A stretch of 36,386 nt of DNA from Prevotellamassilia timonensis (GTDB lineage: Bacteria > Bacteroidota > Bacteroidia > Bacteroidales > Bacteroidaceae), in contig NZ_JADYUH010000020.1 of NCBI RefSeq assembly GCF_021531665.1, positions 1 to 36,386 on the forward strand, written 5' to 3'. The notes beneath the pieces were generated by a model that was not told the DNA's origin, searched no databases, and worked only from the letters and a program-made list of their open reading frames with translations. Made by a program: the position numbers and the translations under genes. This document shows positions 23,763 to 31,627 of this stretch, piece after piece (position 1 is the first letter of the stretch; every line of letters starts with the position of its first letter).

Positions 23763-24548
23763 ATGACCATGTCACAAGAAACAACGAACATGTCAGAAGA
23801 CATCATCTGCCAGGAAAATCTGGTATATCAGAAACCCTCTCTCTTGAACGACAGTCCCATGCACTATTGTCCGGGCTGTTCGCACGGTGTGATTCACAAA
23901 CTCATCGCCGAAGTCATAGAAGAGATGGGAATGGAAGAAAAAACCATTGGCATCAGTCCCGTCGGTTGTGCCGTGTTTGCCTATCGCTACATTGACATAG
24001 ACTGGCAGGAAGCCGCCCACGGCAGAGCGCCGGCTTTGGCTTCCGCCTGCAAACGCCTGTGGCCCGACCGCCTCGTTTTTTCTTATCAAGGAGATGGAGA
24101 CTTTGCCTGCATTGGCACTGCAGAGTCCATCCACGCTCTCAACCGCGGCGAAAACATCACCATGATTTTCGTCAACAACGCTATCTACGGCATGACGGGC
24201 GGACAAATGGCTCCCACGACGCTCGTGGGAATGAAAACCGCAACCTGCCCCTACGGCAGAGACCCGCTTATCCACGGTTTCCCTCTGAAAATCACTGAAC
24301 TCGCAGCGCAACTCGAAGGAACAGCCTATGTCACCCGGCAGAGCGTCCACAATCCCGCAGCCATCAGAAAAGCCAAAAAGGCATTGCGCCATGCTTTTGA
24401 AAACTCCATGCAAGGAAAGGGGTCTAATCTCATTGAATTTGTTGCCACCTGCTCCTCGGGTTGGAAGATGAGCCCCGTCAAAGCCAACGAGTGGATGGAA
24501 GAACACATGTTTGACTTCTATCACGTCGGCGACCTCAAAGACAAATAG
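23763..24548 (+). CDS. 2-oxoacid:ferredoxin oxidoreductase beta subunit (thiamine diphosphate-binding)
   Basis: A 261-residue subunit carrying the cofactor-binding fold. MHYCPGCSHGVIHKLIAEVIEE is the typical N-terminal block. HGRAPALASACKRLWPDRLVFSYQGDGDFACIGTAE contains the GDGD motif of thiamine-diphosphate enzymes, and IFVNNAIYGMTGGQMAPTT provides the metal and diphosphate contacts, followed by a C-terminal FVATCSSGWKMSP block. It pairs with the alpha subunit two genes upstream. Several Met codons lie near the start (23763, 23769, 23790), and the exact initiator is uncertain. A 188-bp MITE-like element begins 12 bases after its stop, separating it from the gamma-subunit gene. Confidence 0.94.
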   Translation: MTMSQETTNMSEDIICQENLVYQKPSLLNDSPMHYCPGCSHGVIHKLIAEVIEEMGMEEKTIGISPVGCAVFAYRYIDIDWQEAAHGRAPALASACKRLWPDRLVFSYQGDGDFACIGTAESIHALNRGENITMIFVNNAIYGMTGGQMAPTTLVGMKTATCPYGRDPLIHGFPLKITELAAQLEGTAYVTRQSVHNPAAIRKAKKALRHAFENSMQGKGSNLIEFVATCSSGWKMSPVKANEWMEEHMFDFYHVGDLKDK

Positions 24549-24560
24549 TAAGACATCCTA

Positions 24561-24748
24561 TGGGGTGTTCTATAAATTACGGGATAAGGAACGTTCAAAA
24601 GAAAGTGTTTACGTTTTGGTCGGTTTCTTAGCGCGCCCTTTTGTAAGTTTCGTCAGTTACATAGCCCGCTATGCTCCTTCCTCAACTGACAAAAGTTCAT
24701 CTCTAAGAAATCAAAAATCAACTCAACCTAATTTTTAGAACACTCCTT
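24561..24748. mobile_element. MITE-like element, long copy (188 bp)
   Basis: Terminal inverted repeats are GGGGTGTTCTATAAATTA at the left (24562-24579) and the complement of AAGGAGTGTTCTAAAAATTA at the right (24729-24748). It has no coding capacity. Inside is a nested palindrome: GTCAGTT (24652-24658) pairs with AACTGAC (24684-24690) around ACATAGC-CC-GCTATGC. A shortened copy lies at 32314-32391. Mobilisation by a transposase elsewhere is inferred from the inverted ends and the multiple copies. Confidence 0.8.
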
Positions 24749-24783
24749 ATATATAGGCGTGCGTGAGGATTAAGTCGCCGCCC

Positions 24784-24799
24784 CCTTATACGTATAAGG
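24784..24799. promoter_or_regulatory. Perfect 16-bp palindrome upstream of the gamma-subunit gene
   Basis: CCTTATACGTATAAGG is exactly self-complementary. It lies 18 bases before the ATG of the gamma-subunit gene and 36 bases after the MITE-like element. It could be a regulator binding site or an RNA hairpin near the ribosome binding region. No regulator can be named. Confidence 0.45.
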
Positions 24800-24816
24800 T
24801 TCTACATACACATACT

Positions 24817-25359
24817 ATGAAACAAGAAATCATCATCTCCGGTTTCGGAGGACAAGGTGTGCTTTCCATGGGGAAAATTTTGGCTTATGCAGCCCTCATG
24901 GAAGGAAAAGAGGTGAGTTGGATGCCAGCCTACGGTCCTGAACAAAGAGGCGGCACTGCCAATGTCACGGTCATCATCAGCAGCACACCCATTTCATCGC
25001 CCATTCTCAGTTCCTACGACACTGCCATCTTGCTCAATCAACCCTCAGTGGACAAGTTTCAACCCAAAGTCAAGGAAGGAGGTACACTTCTTTTTGACGG
25101 GTTCGGCATTCTCGACAAACCGACGAGAGCGGACATCCATTCGTTCCAAGTTGCCGCCATGGAAACTGCTGCGGAGCTCTCCATGATGAAATGTTTCAAC
25201 ATGTTCGTCCTCGGCGCCTTTCTCAAACTCCATCCCATCGTGAAGATTGAGAGTGTCATGAAAGCGCTGCGGAAATCACTTCCTGAAAGACATCATCACC
25301 TGCTCCCGCTCAACGAGCAAGCCATTCTCAAAGGAATGGAAATCGTCAAACCCGCTTGA
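24817..25359 (+). CDS. 2-oxoacid:ferredoxin oxidoreductase gamma subunit
   Basis: A 180-residue subunit starting MKQEIIISGFGGQGVLSMGKILAYAA, the signature of the gamma domain with its GFGGQG loop. The blocks WMPAYGPEQRGGTANVTVIIS and NMFVLGAFLKLHPIV are also characteristic. Together with the ferredoxin, alpha and beta proteins it completes the four-part enzyme. The start at 24817 is chosen because the family begins there. An upstream in-frame ATG (24763) would add 18 residues read from the intergenic repeat border and palindrome. The stop overlaps a possible TTG start of the acyltransferase gene. Confidence 0.94.
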   Translation: MKQEIIISGFGGQGVLSMGKILAYAALMEGKEVSWMPAYGPEQRGGTANVTVIISSTPISSPILSSYDTAILLNQPSVDKFQPKVKEGGTLLFDGFGILDKPTRADIHSFQVAAMETAAELSMMKCFNMFVLGAFLKLHPIVKIESVMKALRKSLPERHHHLLPLNEQAILKGMEIVKPA

Positions 25360-25394
25360 AAACAAGGGTGTTAAACCAAGAAACAGAAAAACGT

Positions 25395-25997
25395 ATGTGG
25401 AGAACTATTTGTCGTTTCCTGCTCTTCAAGTTCATGGGATGGAAAAATTGCAACACACAAGAGATTCCCGAAAAGTGTCTCATCTGTGTTGCTCCGCACA
25501 CCAGCAATTGGGACTTTTTCATTGGTAAACTCTATTATGCCGCCCTCGGACGCACCTCCCAATTCCTGATGAAAAAGGAGTGGTTCTTCTGGCCGCTGGG
25601 CATTCTCTTCCGAAGCATGGGCGGCATACCGGTTGAGCGGAGCAAAAAACACAGTCTCACAGATCAACTTGCTGAAATTGCCATCAAGTCTGACAAGTTT
25701 TCACTTGCCGTCACGCCTGAAGGAACGCGTTCAAGAGTGGAAAAATGGAAAAGAGGTTTCTACTACATTGCTCTCAAAGCGAAACTTCCCATCCTTCTTT
25801 TTGCCATTGATTTTCCCACAAAACGAATCGTCTGCACCGAAACGCTCATCCCGAGCGGCGACGTGGAGCGCGACATGAAACGCGTCATGGACTACTACAG
25901 TCAATTCACCGGGAAAAATCCGGAACTTTTCCAAGTGGAAAAGATTGAAATCCAGGAAAACAACGAAGAAAGCCAAAACGTTAAAACAGGAAACTAA
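25395..25997 (+). CDS. Lysophospholipid acyltransferase (LPLAT/PlsC) family protein
   Basis: A 200-residue protein of the glycerolipid acyltransferase superfamily. The catalytic HxxxxD box is HTSNWD. The phosphate-binding block is TPEGTRSRVEKWKRGFYYIA, with a preceding GGIPVERSK. These enzymes move acyl chains onto lysophospholipids or related acceptors at the inner membrane. The protein is short and has a single hydrophobic N-terminal stretch, as in the small MA1783-like subgroup that is often poorly defined; the acceptor is unknown. ATG 25395 is preferred. A TTG at 25356, overlapping the gamma-subunit stop, would add 13 residues and is less likely. It follows the oxidoreductase genes without a visible terminator. 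Confidence 0.88.
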   Translation: MWRTICRFLLFKFMGWKNCNTQEIPEKCLICVAPHTSNWDFFIGKLYYAALGRTSQFLMKKEWFFWPLGILFRSMGGIPVERSKKHSLTDQLAEIAIKSDKFSLAVTPEGTRSRVEKWKRGFYYIALKAKLPILLFAIDFPTKRIVCTETLIPSGDVERDMKRVMDYYSQFTGKNPELFQVEKIEIQENNEESQNVKTGN

Positions 25998-26040
25998 ACT
26001 CACAAAGATGTGTCCCCAAAATGTAACTCATTTGTGTTTT

Positions 26041-26113
26041 AGCGCACCCCATATTTAACGATAGCATTTTAGCGCACCTCATATTTGACAATAGCATTTT
26101 AGCGCACCCCATA
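26041..26113. repeat. 30-bp tandem repeat, about 2.4 copies
   Basis: The unit starting AGCGCACCCCATATTTAACG and ending ATAGCATTTT is repeated at 26041-26070 and 26071-26100 with three differences. A partial third unit follows (26101-26113). The preceding bases (TTTGTGTTTT) resemble the unit end. It lies 45-117 bases upstream of the moxR start, so it could influence the promoter or leader of the bat operon. There are no spacers, so it is not CRISPR. Confidence 0.9.
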
Positions 26114-26157
26114 AGAAAGAAAAACAAACTTACCTCAGACAATTCTATATTTTCAGT

Positions 26158-27153
26158 ATGGAAGAAATTACAGACATCAGAACTTTGAATGAACGCATCT
26201 CGGAAGAATCCGAAATTGTGACGTTGCTGACCCGCGGCATGGAAGAAACCATCATTGGTCAAAAACATCTGACGGAATCTCTCCTCATCGGTTTGCTCGC
26301 TGACGGACACGTGCTGCTTGAAGGTGTGCCCGGTCTTGCCAAGACCTTGGCAATCAAGACCCTCTCCTCACTCATCGAAGCCAAGTTCAGCAGAATTCAA
26401 TTCACTCCGGACCTTCTGCCTGCCGACGTCACGGGTACGCTCATCTATAGCCCCAGAGATGAAAACTTCAAGGTCAAAAACGGTCCCATCTTTGCCAACT
26501 TCGTCCTCGCCGACGAAATCAACCGCGCCCCTGCCAAAGTACAAAGTGCGTTGCTGGAAGCCATGCAGGAAAAGCAGGTGACGCTCGGCGATGACAGTTT
26601 CCCCCTTCCCTCCCCTTTCATGGTGCTCGCCACGCAGAATCCCATTGAACAGGAAGGAACTTATGTGCTGCCTGAGGCACAGACCGACCGTTTCATGCTC
26701 AAAGTCGTGATTGGCTATCCCACGCCCGAAGAAGAGAAGAAAATTGTTCGCGCCCACATCGACGGTTCTTTTGGAAAAGTCACGCCCGTCACGGACCTCG
26801 CACACTTGAGCAAGGCTCGCGAATGGGTGAAGAAAGTCTATGTCGATGAACGCATCACTCAGTACATCACCGACCTCGTATGGGCAACCCGTGCTCCTGA
26901 AAACTACGGACTTGCAGAACTCAAACCCTACATCTCCGTCGGTGCCTCTCCCCGTGCCGGCATCAGCCTCGCTGTGGCAGGAAGAGCACTTGCGTTCATT
27001 CGCCGCAGAGGCTATGTTGTGCCCGAAGACATCAGAAGTCTTGCGGAGGACGTGCTGCGCCACAGAATCTCGCTGACCTACGAAGCAGAGGCTGACGAAG
27101 TCAAGACCGACACCATCATCCACGAAGTGTTGAACAAAATCGCTGTGCCTTGA
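26158..27153 (+). CDS. moxR: MoxR family AAA+ ATPase
   Basis: A 331-residue AAA+ ATPase. Walker A is GVPGLAKT (residues 56-63) and Walker B is LADEINRAP with Asp119 and Glu120. The sensor region VLATQNPIEQEGTYVLPEAQTDRFM is diagnostic of the MoxR family. MoxR proteins act as chaperone-like ATPases with von Willebrand A domain partners. Here it is the first gene of a moxR-DUF58-batABCDE set linked in Bacteroides fragilis to oxygen tolerance. No promoter was recognised. A tandem 30-bp repeat lies just upstream. Confidence 0.95.
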   Translation: MEEITDIRTLNERISEESEIVTLLTRGMEETIIGQKHLTESLLIGLLADGHVLLEGVPGLAKTLAIKTLSSLIEAKFSRIQFTPDLLPADVTGTLIYSPRDENFKVKNGPIFANFVLADEINRAPAKVQSALLEAMQEKQVTLGDDSFPLPSPFMVLATQNPIEQEGTYVLPEAQTDRFMLKVVIGYPTPEEEKKIVRAHIDGSFGKVTPVTDLAHLSKAREWVKKVYVDERITQYITDLVWATRAPENYGLAELKPYISVGASPRAGISLAVAGRALAFIRRRGYVVPEDIRSLAEDVLRHRISLTYEAEADEVKTDTIIHEVLNKIAVP

Positions 27154-27233
27154 CCCGGCGGCATCATCCTCTCGGGGAGTTCACACGGAAGCCATGTTCC
27201 CCATGACTCCCCGCCAACCCATCACGAACCTCC

Positions 27234-28169
27234 ATGCTATCTTTTTTCAAGAAACAAAGCAACCAATCTGCTCCGCCCGTTTCGTCCCCAAAAGATGAAA
27301 GCGACGGACAGAAAGAACTGCTCCGCAAGGTTCGGCATTTGGAAATCAAAACCAGGGTTCTCACCAACCAACTCTTTGCCGGACAATATCATTCTGCCTT
27401 CAAAGGCAGAGGAATGTCATTTGCGGAAGTCAGAGAATATTTCAGCGGAGATGAGGTGCGCGACATTGACTGGCACGTCACCGCACGCATGAACCACCCC
27501 TACGTCAAAGTCTTTGAGGAAGAGCGTGAGTTGACCATGATGTTACTCATTGACGTTTCCTCCAGTCTGAAGTTTGGGTCGCGAACACGCTCCGCGCAGG
27601 AACTCTGTGCAGAAATTGCGGGCACTCTCGCTTTCTCCGCCATTCAAAACAATGACAAAGTGGGCGTTGTCCTTTTCTCGGACAAAATCGAAAAGTTCAT
27701 TCCCGCCAAGAAGGGCAGAGAACACATTCTGCTCATCATTCGAGAACTCCTCACTTTCAAGCCTGAGGAAAAGCGCACCAAACTCGCACCGCCGCTGGAG
27801 TTTGTCACGAAAGTCATGACGAAACGTTCCATCGTTTGCATCCTCAGCGACTTCGTTTCTTTTGATGACTATTCCAAGCCGTTGCTCATTGCTTCGAGAA
27901 AACACGACGTAGTTTCCATCGTGCTCAACGACCCGCTGACCAACGAACTTCCCGACGTGGGACTCATGAAGTTGGAAGATGCCGAAACCGGTCATCTCGG
28001 TTTCATTGACACGTCAAGCAAGAAGGTCAGAGAACACTATCGAAGCGAGGCTGAAAAAAACAAAAACGAGCGAGACATGCTCTTCCGCAAAACCGGAATC
28101 GACTCCGTCACCATTTCCACTGACGGAGACTATGTCGCCGCTCTCACTGAACTATTCGGAAGACGATGA
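27234..28169 (+). CDS. DUF58 domain protein of the bat operon
   Basis: A 311-residue soluble protein. The DUF58 signature YHSAFKGRGMSFAEVREYFSGDEVRDIDWHVTARM is present. It leads into a von Willebrand A-like fold with LLIDVSSSLKFGS as a MIDAS-type metal site (DxSxS) and GVVLFSDKIEKFIP. DUF58 proteins are constant partners of MoxR ATPases. It lies between moxR (80 bases) and the next gene, with which it overlaps by 4 bases (ATGA), so the operon structure is clear. A function in envelope assembly or stress resistance is known only in outline. Confidence 0.93.
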   Translation: MLSFFKKQSNQSAPPVSSPKDESDGQKELLRKVRHLEIKTRVLTNQLFAGQYHSAFKGRGMSFAEVREYFSGDEVRDIDWHVTARMNHPYVKVFEEERELTMMLLIDVSSSLKFGSRTRSAQELCAEIAGTLAFSAIQNNDKVGVVLFSDKIEKFIPAKKGREHILLIIRELLTFKPEEKRTKLAPPLEFVTKVMTKRSIVCILSDFVSFDDYSKPLLIASRKHDVVSIVLNDPLTNELPDVGLMKLEDAETGHLGFIDTSSKKVREHYRSEAEKNKNERDMLFRKTGIDSVTISTDGDYVAALTELFGRR

Positions 28170-29290
28170 GAAACCTTCTCCCTTTCAACAAGTTGAGTTT
28201 TCACACGAACTTTTCTCTGCGAAGTCCGCAGATGTGGTTCACACTGCTGCTGACACTCTTTCTCGGCAGCACCTCGCTGCGCGCACAGGTGCAGGTGGAA
28301 CAACACGCCGACACGACAGCCATTCTGATTGGCGAACAAATCCGACTCAGACTGACCTGCACCTTGCCGCAAAGTCAAAGAGCCGCCTTTCCCGCCCCGC
28401 AACCCGGCGACACGCTGATAAAAGGCGTCGAATTTGTCAGCACCACACCCACCGACACGGTGAAAGAAACAAACAGCGGAATGATGAAACTCACGAAATA
28501 CTATTTCATCACTTCCTTTGACTCCGCCCTCTACGTTCTTCCGCCGCTTCCGGTGGAAGTGAACGGAAAAAAATATTTCGCAAAGAAAAACATCGGGCTT
28601 AAAGTCAGCACCGTACCTGTGGACACGGTTCACGTCGATCGTTTCCCCGGTCCTCACGACGTGGCGGACGCTCCTTTCAGTTGGACTTGGCGCATTCCCG
28701 CAAAGATGGGACTGACCTGGTTGCTCTTTTTCTGCTTTTTGGCGTGCGTCATTCGTCTGACCAATCCGCGGATGTGGGTGAAGAAGGTGGTCATCTATCC
28801 TCCCCTGCCGCCTCATGTACAAGCCCTGAACGCTTTCCAATCTCTTCGCGGCGAAGTCGTTTCTGACGTCAAGGCTTTCTACATGAAACTGACGGATGCC
28901 CTCCGAACCTATTTGCAGGATCGTTTGGCAGTGACCGCTCACGAGAAAACCACGGCTGAGATTTGCGAAGAACTGCAAGCCCTGCCGCAAATCAAAAGCG
29001 TGGAAGAGGTGAAAGAGATTCTCACCACCGCCGACCTTGCCAAGTTTGCCAAACTCAAAGTCACCGACACAGTGATGCAACACAACCTCGAGCAGGCGGA
29101 ACATTTTGTGGCAGAAACCAAACCCGAAGTGGAACCCGACTTACGTCCTCGTGTGGAGTTCCGAACCCTTTCGGAGAAACGTCAGAGTCAGATTCGTTTG
29201 GCGTTGCGCATCGCCTCCGTGCTCTTGCTTGTCGGGAGTCTGACTGCCGCCGCTTTCACGTGGATTGACGTGTGGGAGTGTTTTCTCTGA
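28166..29290 (+). CDS. Bat operon membrane protein (DUF4381-like position), function unknown
   Basis: A 374-residue protein with a signal-type hydrophobic segment (about residues 23-40, ending LRAQ). A beta-rich extracytoplasmic part (residues 42-165) follows, resembling the start of BatD-type domains (TTAILIGEQIRLRLTC). After it come a transmembrane helix around 180-200, a helical cytoplasmic region (LTDALRTYLQDRLAVTAHEKTTAEICEEL) and a final transmembrane helix at about 345-367. The middle resembles DUF4381 proteins that sit between DUF58 and batA genes. ATG overlaps the preceding stop. The role is inferred from location alone: probably a partner of the VWA proteins in the membrane. Confidence 0.85.
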   Translation: MRNLLPFNKLSFHTNFSLRSPQMWFTLLLTLFLGSTSLRAQVQVEQHADTTAILIGEQIRLRLTCTLPQSQRAAFPAPQPGDTLIKGVEFVSTTPTDTVKETNSGMMKLTKYYFITSFDSALYVLPPLPVEVNGKKYFAKKNIGLKVSTVPVDTVHVDRFPGPHDVADAPFSWTWRIPAKMGLTWLLFFCFLACVIRLTNPRMWVKKVVIYPPLPPHVQALNAFQSLRGEVVSDVKAFYMKLTDALRTYLQDRLAVTAHEKTTAEICEELQALPQIKSVEEVKEILTTADLAKFAKLKVTDTVMQHNLEQAEHFVAETKPEVEPDLRPRVEFRTLSEKRQSQIRLALRIASVLLLVGSLTAAAFTWIDVWECFL

Positions 29291-29365
29291 GCCACAAAAT
29301 TTGCTCTGACTGAGTTGTTACCGTCTGAGCACGGTCCATTTTCTTTTTGAAACTTTGATTTCACT

Positions 29366-30385
29366 ATGCTTTTCGCTCAAATATCTTTTGTTCAACCCAT
29401 ATACTTCCTTCTTCTGCTGGCGTTGATTCCTTATGTGCTTTGGCATTTCATTTGGAAACGTCGTCGCGAAGGCAGGATGCTGTTTTTCAGCACCAACGTG
29501 TTGAAGACCGCTCCGAAGACGTGGAAGAACCACTTGGTGCATCTCCCCTTTGCGCTCCGAGTGTTTGCGTTCATTCTCCTTGTAGTCGTACTCGCTCGTC
29601 CGCAGTCGTCCGGCTTTTGGCGGGAGCGCACGACGGAAGGCATCGACATGATGCTGACAATGGACATTTCCACCAGCATGTTGCTGGAAGACGTGAGTCC
29701 CAACCGAATCACCGTGGCGAAAGAGGTAGCATACGATTTCATCTCCAAGCACAAGAACGACCAAATCGGTCTGACGCTTTTTGGAGGCGAAGCATTCACC
29801 CCTTGCCCTTTGACCGGAGACCACAGCATTCTGCTGAAGAGACTCGGAGAAACCTCCTGTGAACTCCAGGCGGAAGGAATCATTCAGCCCGGAACTGCCA
29901 TCGGAATGGGAGTCGCTTCGGCAGTCACCCATTTGGAACACAGCAAGACGAAGAGCAAAGTCATCATCCTCCTCACTGACGGCGCAAACAACACGGGAGA
30001 CATCTCACCGCTCATGGCTGCGCAGATGGCAAAAGATGCCGGTATCAGAGTCTATACGATTCTTCTCGGAACAGACGCAGTCGTGAACATGCCCGTCGCC
30101 ACGCTTCCGAACGGAGAAGTCTATAGCACGAACATTCAAACCTCCACCGACCCGCAAACGCTGCAACAAATTGCCTCGCTGACGGGTGGTACTTTCTATC
30201 GTGCCATGTCCCGCGACGCGCTCACCAAGGTCTATGAAGACATCGGCAAGTTGGAAAAGACGAAACTCATTCAGCGTCAGCATCAAAACCACGAAGACGT
30301 CTTTCAGCCTTTCCTGCTGCTGGCTGTGCTTTGTCTCCTGCTTGAGATGCTGTTGCGCCTCGTGGTGTTGCGCCGCCTGCCCTAA
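29366..30385 (+). CDS. batA: BatA, von Willebrand A domain membrane protein
   Basis: A 339-residue protein with two N-terminal transmembrane helices (around residues 10-28 and 58-75) and a periplasmic VWA domain. The MIDAS metal site is Asp100, Ser102, Ser104 (DISTSM), with a later TDGANNTGD segment. A C-terminal transmembrane helix (about 312-330) anchors it again. BatA works with BatB-E in oxygen tolerance in Bacteroides fragilis; the molecular task is not settled. The stop TAA coincides with the left boundary of a 165-bp repeat element, which separates it from batB. Confidence 0.94.
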   Translation: MLFAQISFVQPIYFLLLLALIPYVLWHFIWKRRREGRMLFFSTNVLKTAPKTWKNHLVHLPFALRVFAFILLVVVLARPQSSGFWRERTTEGIDMMLTMDISTSMLLEDVSPNRITVAKEVAYDFISKHKNDQIGLTLFGGEAFTPCPLTGDHSILLKRLGETSCELQAEGIIQPGTAIGMGVASAVTHLEHSKTKSKVIILLTDGANNTGDISPLMAAQMAKDAGIRVYTILLGTDAVVNMPVATLPNGEVYSTNIQTSTDPQTLQQIASLTGGTFYRAMSRDALTKVYEDIGKLEKTKLIQRQHQNHEDVFQPFLLLAVLCLLLEMLLRLVVLRRLP

Positions 30386-30547
30386 GTAATCCTCAAAAAA
30401 TAACCTGCATCATCTTTGAAAATCTTTTCGTTCCATATTTCCTCCCTCATCAGTCACATAGCACGGCTATGCTCTTTCTTCGGGTGAAAATCTGACCTCG
30501 AAAATGTCATTCAAATCTGACGCAACTTATTATTTTCATATTACTAA
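30384..30547. repeat. 165-bp intergenic repeat family, copy C (between batA and batB)
   Basis: It runs from AAGTAATCCTC to CATATTACTAA. It has the same orientation as copy D, and the two differ at only a few positions. The hairpin is CATAGC-AC-GGCTATG, so one loop base is lost compared with copy B. It begins inside the batA stop codon and ends 57 bases before the batB start. Transcription of the operon must pass through it. Confidence 0.9.
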
Positions 30548-30604
30548 ATTTTCATCAGCCAATCGTTTCACCTTAGAACATCTGCAAAGGACTCCATATT
30601 TTTT

Positions 30605-31627
30605 ATGAATACATTTCAGTTCGCCAATCCGGAATTTCTTCATGGGCTTTGGCTCATTCCGCTTTTGGTACTCCTATATATATATATGTATCGCCGGAAA
30701 TCTCAGACGCTTCGTCGTTTGGGGAATCCGACACAGTTGAAGCGTCTCATGCCGGAGCGCTCGCTGTGGCGCCCGCACGTCAAATTCACCCTTTTCTTGC
30801 TTTCTCTCGCCTTGCTCATCGTGGCTTTGGCGCGCCCGCTCTACGGCATGTCGGGCAAGGCAGACACCACGCGTGGCATAGAACTGGCGGTCATGGTTGA
30901 TGTGTCCAATTCCATGCTTGCGCAGGATGTTTCGCCCAATCGATTGGAGCAGGCAAAGCTTCTGCTTTCCACGCTGACCGACCGAATGCAGAACGACCAA
31001 ATCGCCCTCGGCGTCTTCGCAGGAGAAGCCTACCCCCTCCTTCCGATGACTTCAGACTACGACGCTGCGGAGACCTACATCAACTCCCTTTCTCCTGAGA
31101 TGGTGACACTGCAAGGCACCAATCTGCCCGCAGCCATCAGTCTTGCCGAGAAAAGTTTTTCGGACCAGGAAGAGGTGGGGAAAGCGATTTTGATTATCAC
31201 CGACGGCGAGACTCATGTCGAAGGAGCGGAAGAAGCGGCTAAGGAAGCAGCCAAGCAGGGCATGAAACTCTTCGTCATCGGTGTCGGCACCACCTCCGGT
31301 GCTCCCATTCCCACGGCGCAGGGCAATTTGTTGGACGAAAACGGCAGGGAAGTTCACACCGCGTTGAACGAGCAGATGTGCCGCCAACTTGCCAAGGCTG
31401 GCTCCGGGCAATATCTTTCCCTCGGACAAACGGAGCAGGTGCGCGCCGCCTTGCAGAAAGGTTTCTCCCAACTCAAACAACGTGAAATCACCACCGTTCA
31501 CTCGGAAGCGGACGAACAGTTCCCCCTCGCCGTTGGCTTCGCCTTGCTCCTCTTGGTGCTCGAAACGATTCTCTACGAGACAAAATATTCTCTCACAAAA
31601 CAAATCAAGCATTTCTTCACGCGATGA
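30605..31627 (+). CDS. batB: BatB, von Willebrand A domain membrane protein
   Basis: A 340-residue paralogue of BatA with the same plan. Two N-terminal membrane helices (LWLIPLLVLLYIYMY and LFLLSLALLIVALARP) are followed by a VWA domain with MIDAS residues Asp99, Ser101, Ser103 (DVSNSM). A second metal-site region, TDGETHVEGAEEA, and a C-terminal helix (about 303-320) complete it. The start at 30605 fits the first helix. The last four bases overlap the batC start (ATGA), showing translational coupling. The gap to batA is occupied almost wholly by a repeat element. Confidence 0.94.
   Translation: MNTFQFANPEFLHGLWLIPLLVLLYIYMYRRKSQTLRRLGNPTQLKRLMPERSLWRPHVKFTLFLLSLALLIVALARPLYGMSGKADTTRGIELAVMVDVSNSMLAQDVSPNRLEQAKLLLSTLTDRMQNDQIALGVFAGEAYPLLPMTSDYDAAETYINSLSPEMVTLQGTNLPAAISLAEKSFSDQEEVGKAILIITDGETHVEGAEEAAKEAAKQGMKLFVIGVGTTSGAPIPTAQGNLLDENGREVHTALNEQMCRQLAKAGSGQYLSLGQTEQVRAALQKGFSQLKQREITTVHSEADEQFPLAVGFALLLLVLETILYETKYSLTKQIKHFFTR

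Noticed and set aside
24763-24816. Longer start for the gamma subunit of the oxidoreductase
   Set aside because: The added residues come from the MITE border and the 16-bp palindrome; the family starts at MKQEIIISGFGGQG.
25356-25394. TTG start of the acyltransferase overlapping the gamma-subunit stop
   Set aside because: An ATG at 25395 fits the domain start; the extra 13 residues are not family-like. Kept as an alternative in the feature note.
26041-26113. CRISPR array
   Set aside because: Units are directly adjacent with no unique spacers and there are only 2.4 copies; no cas gene is nearby.
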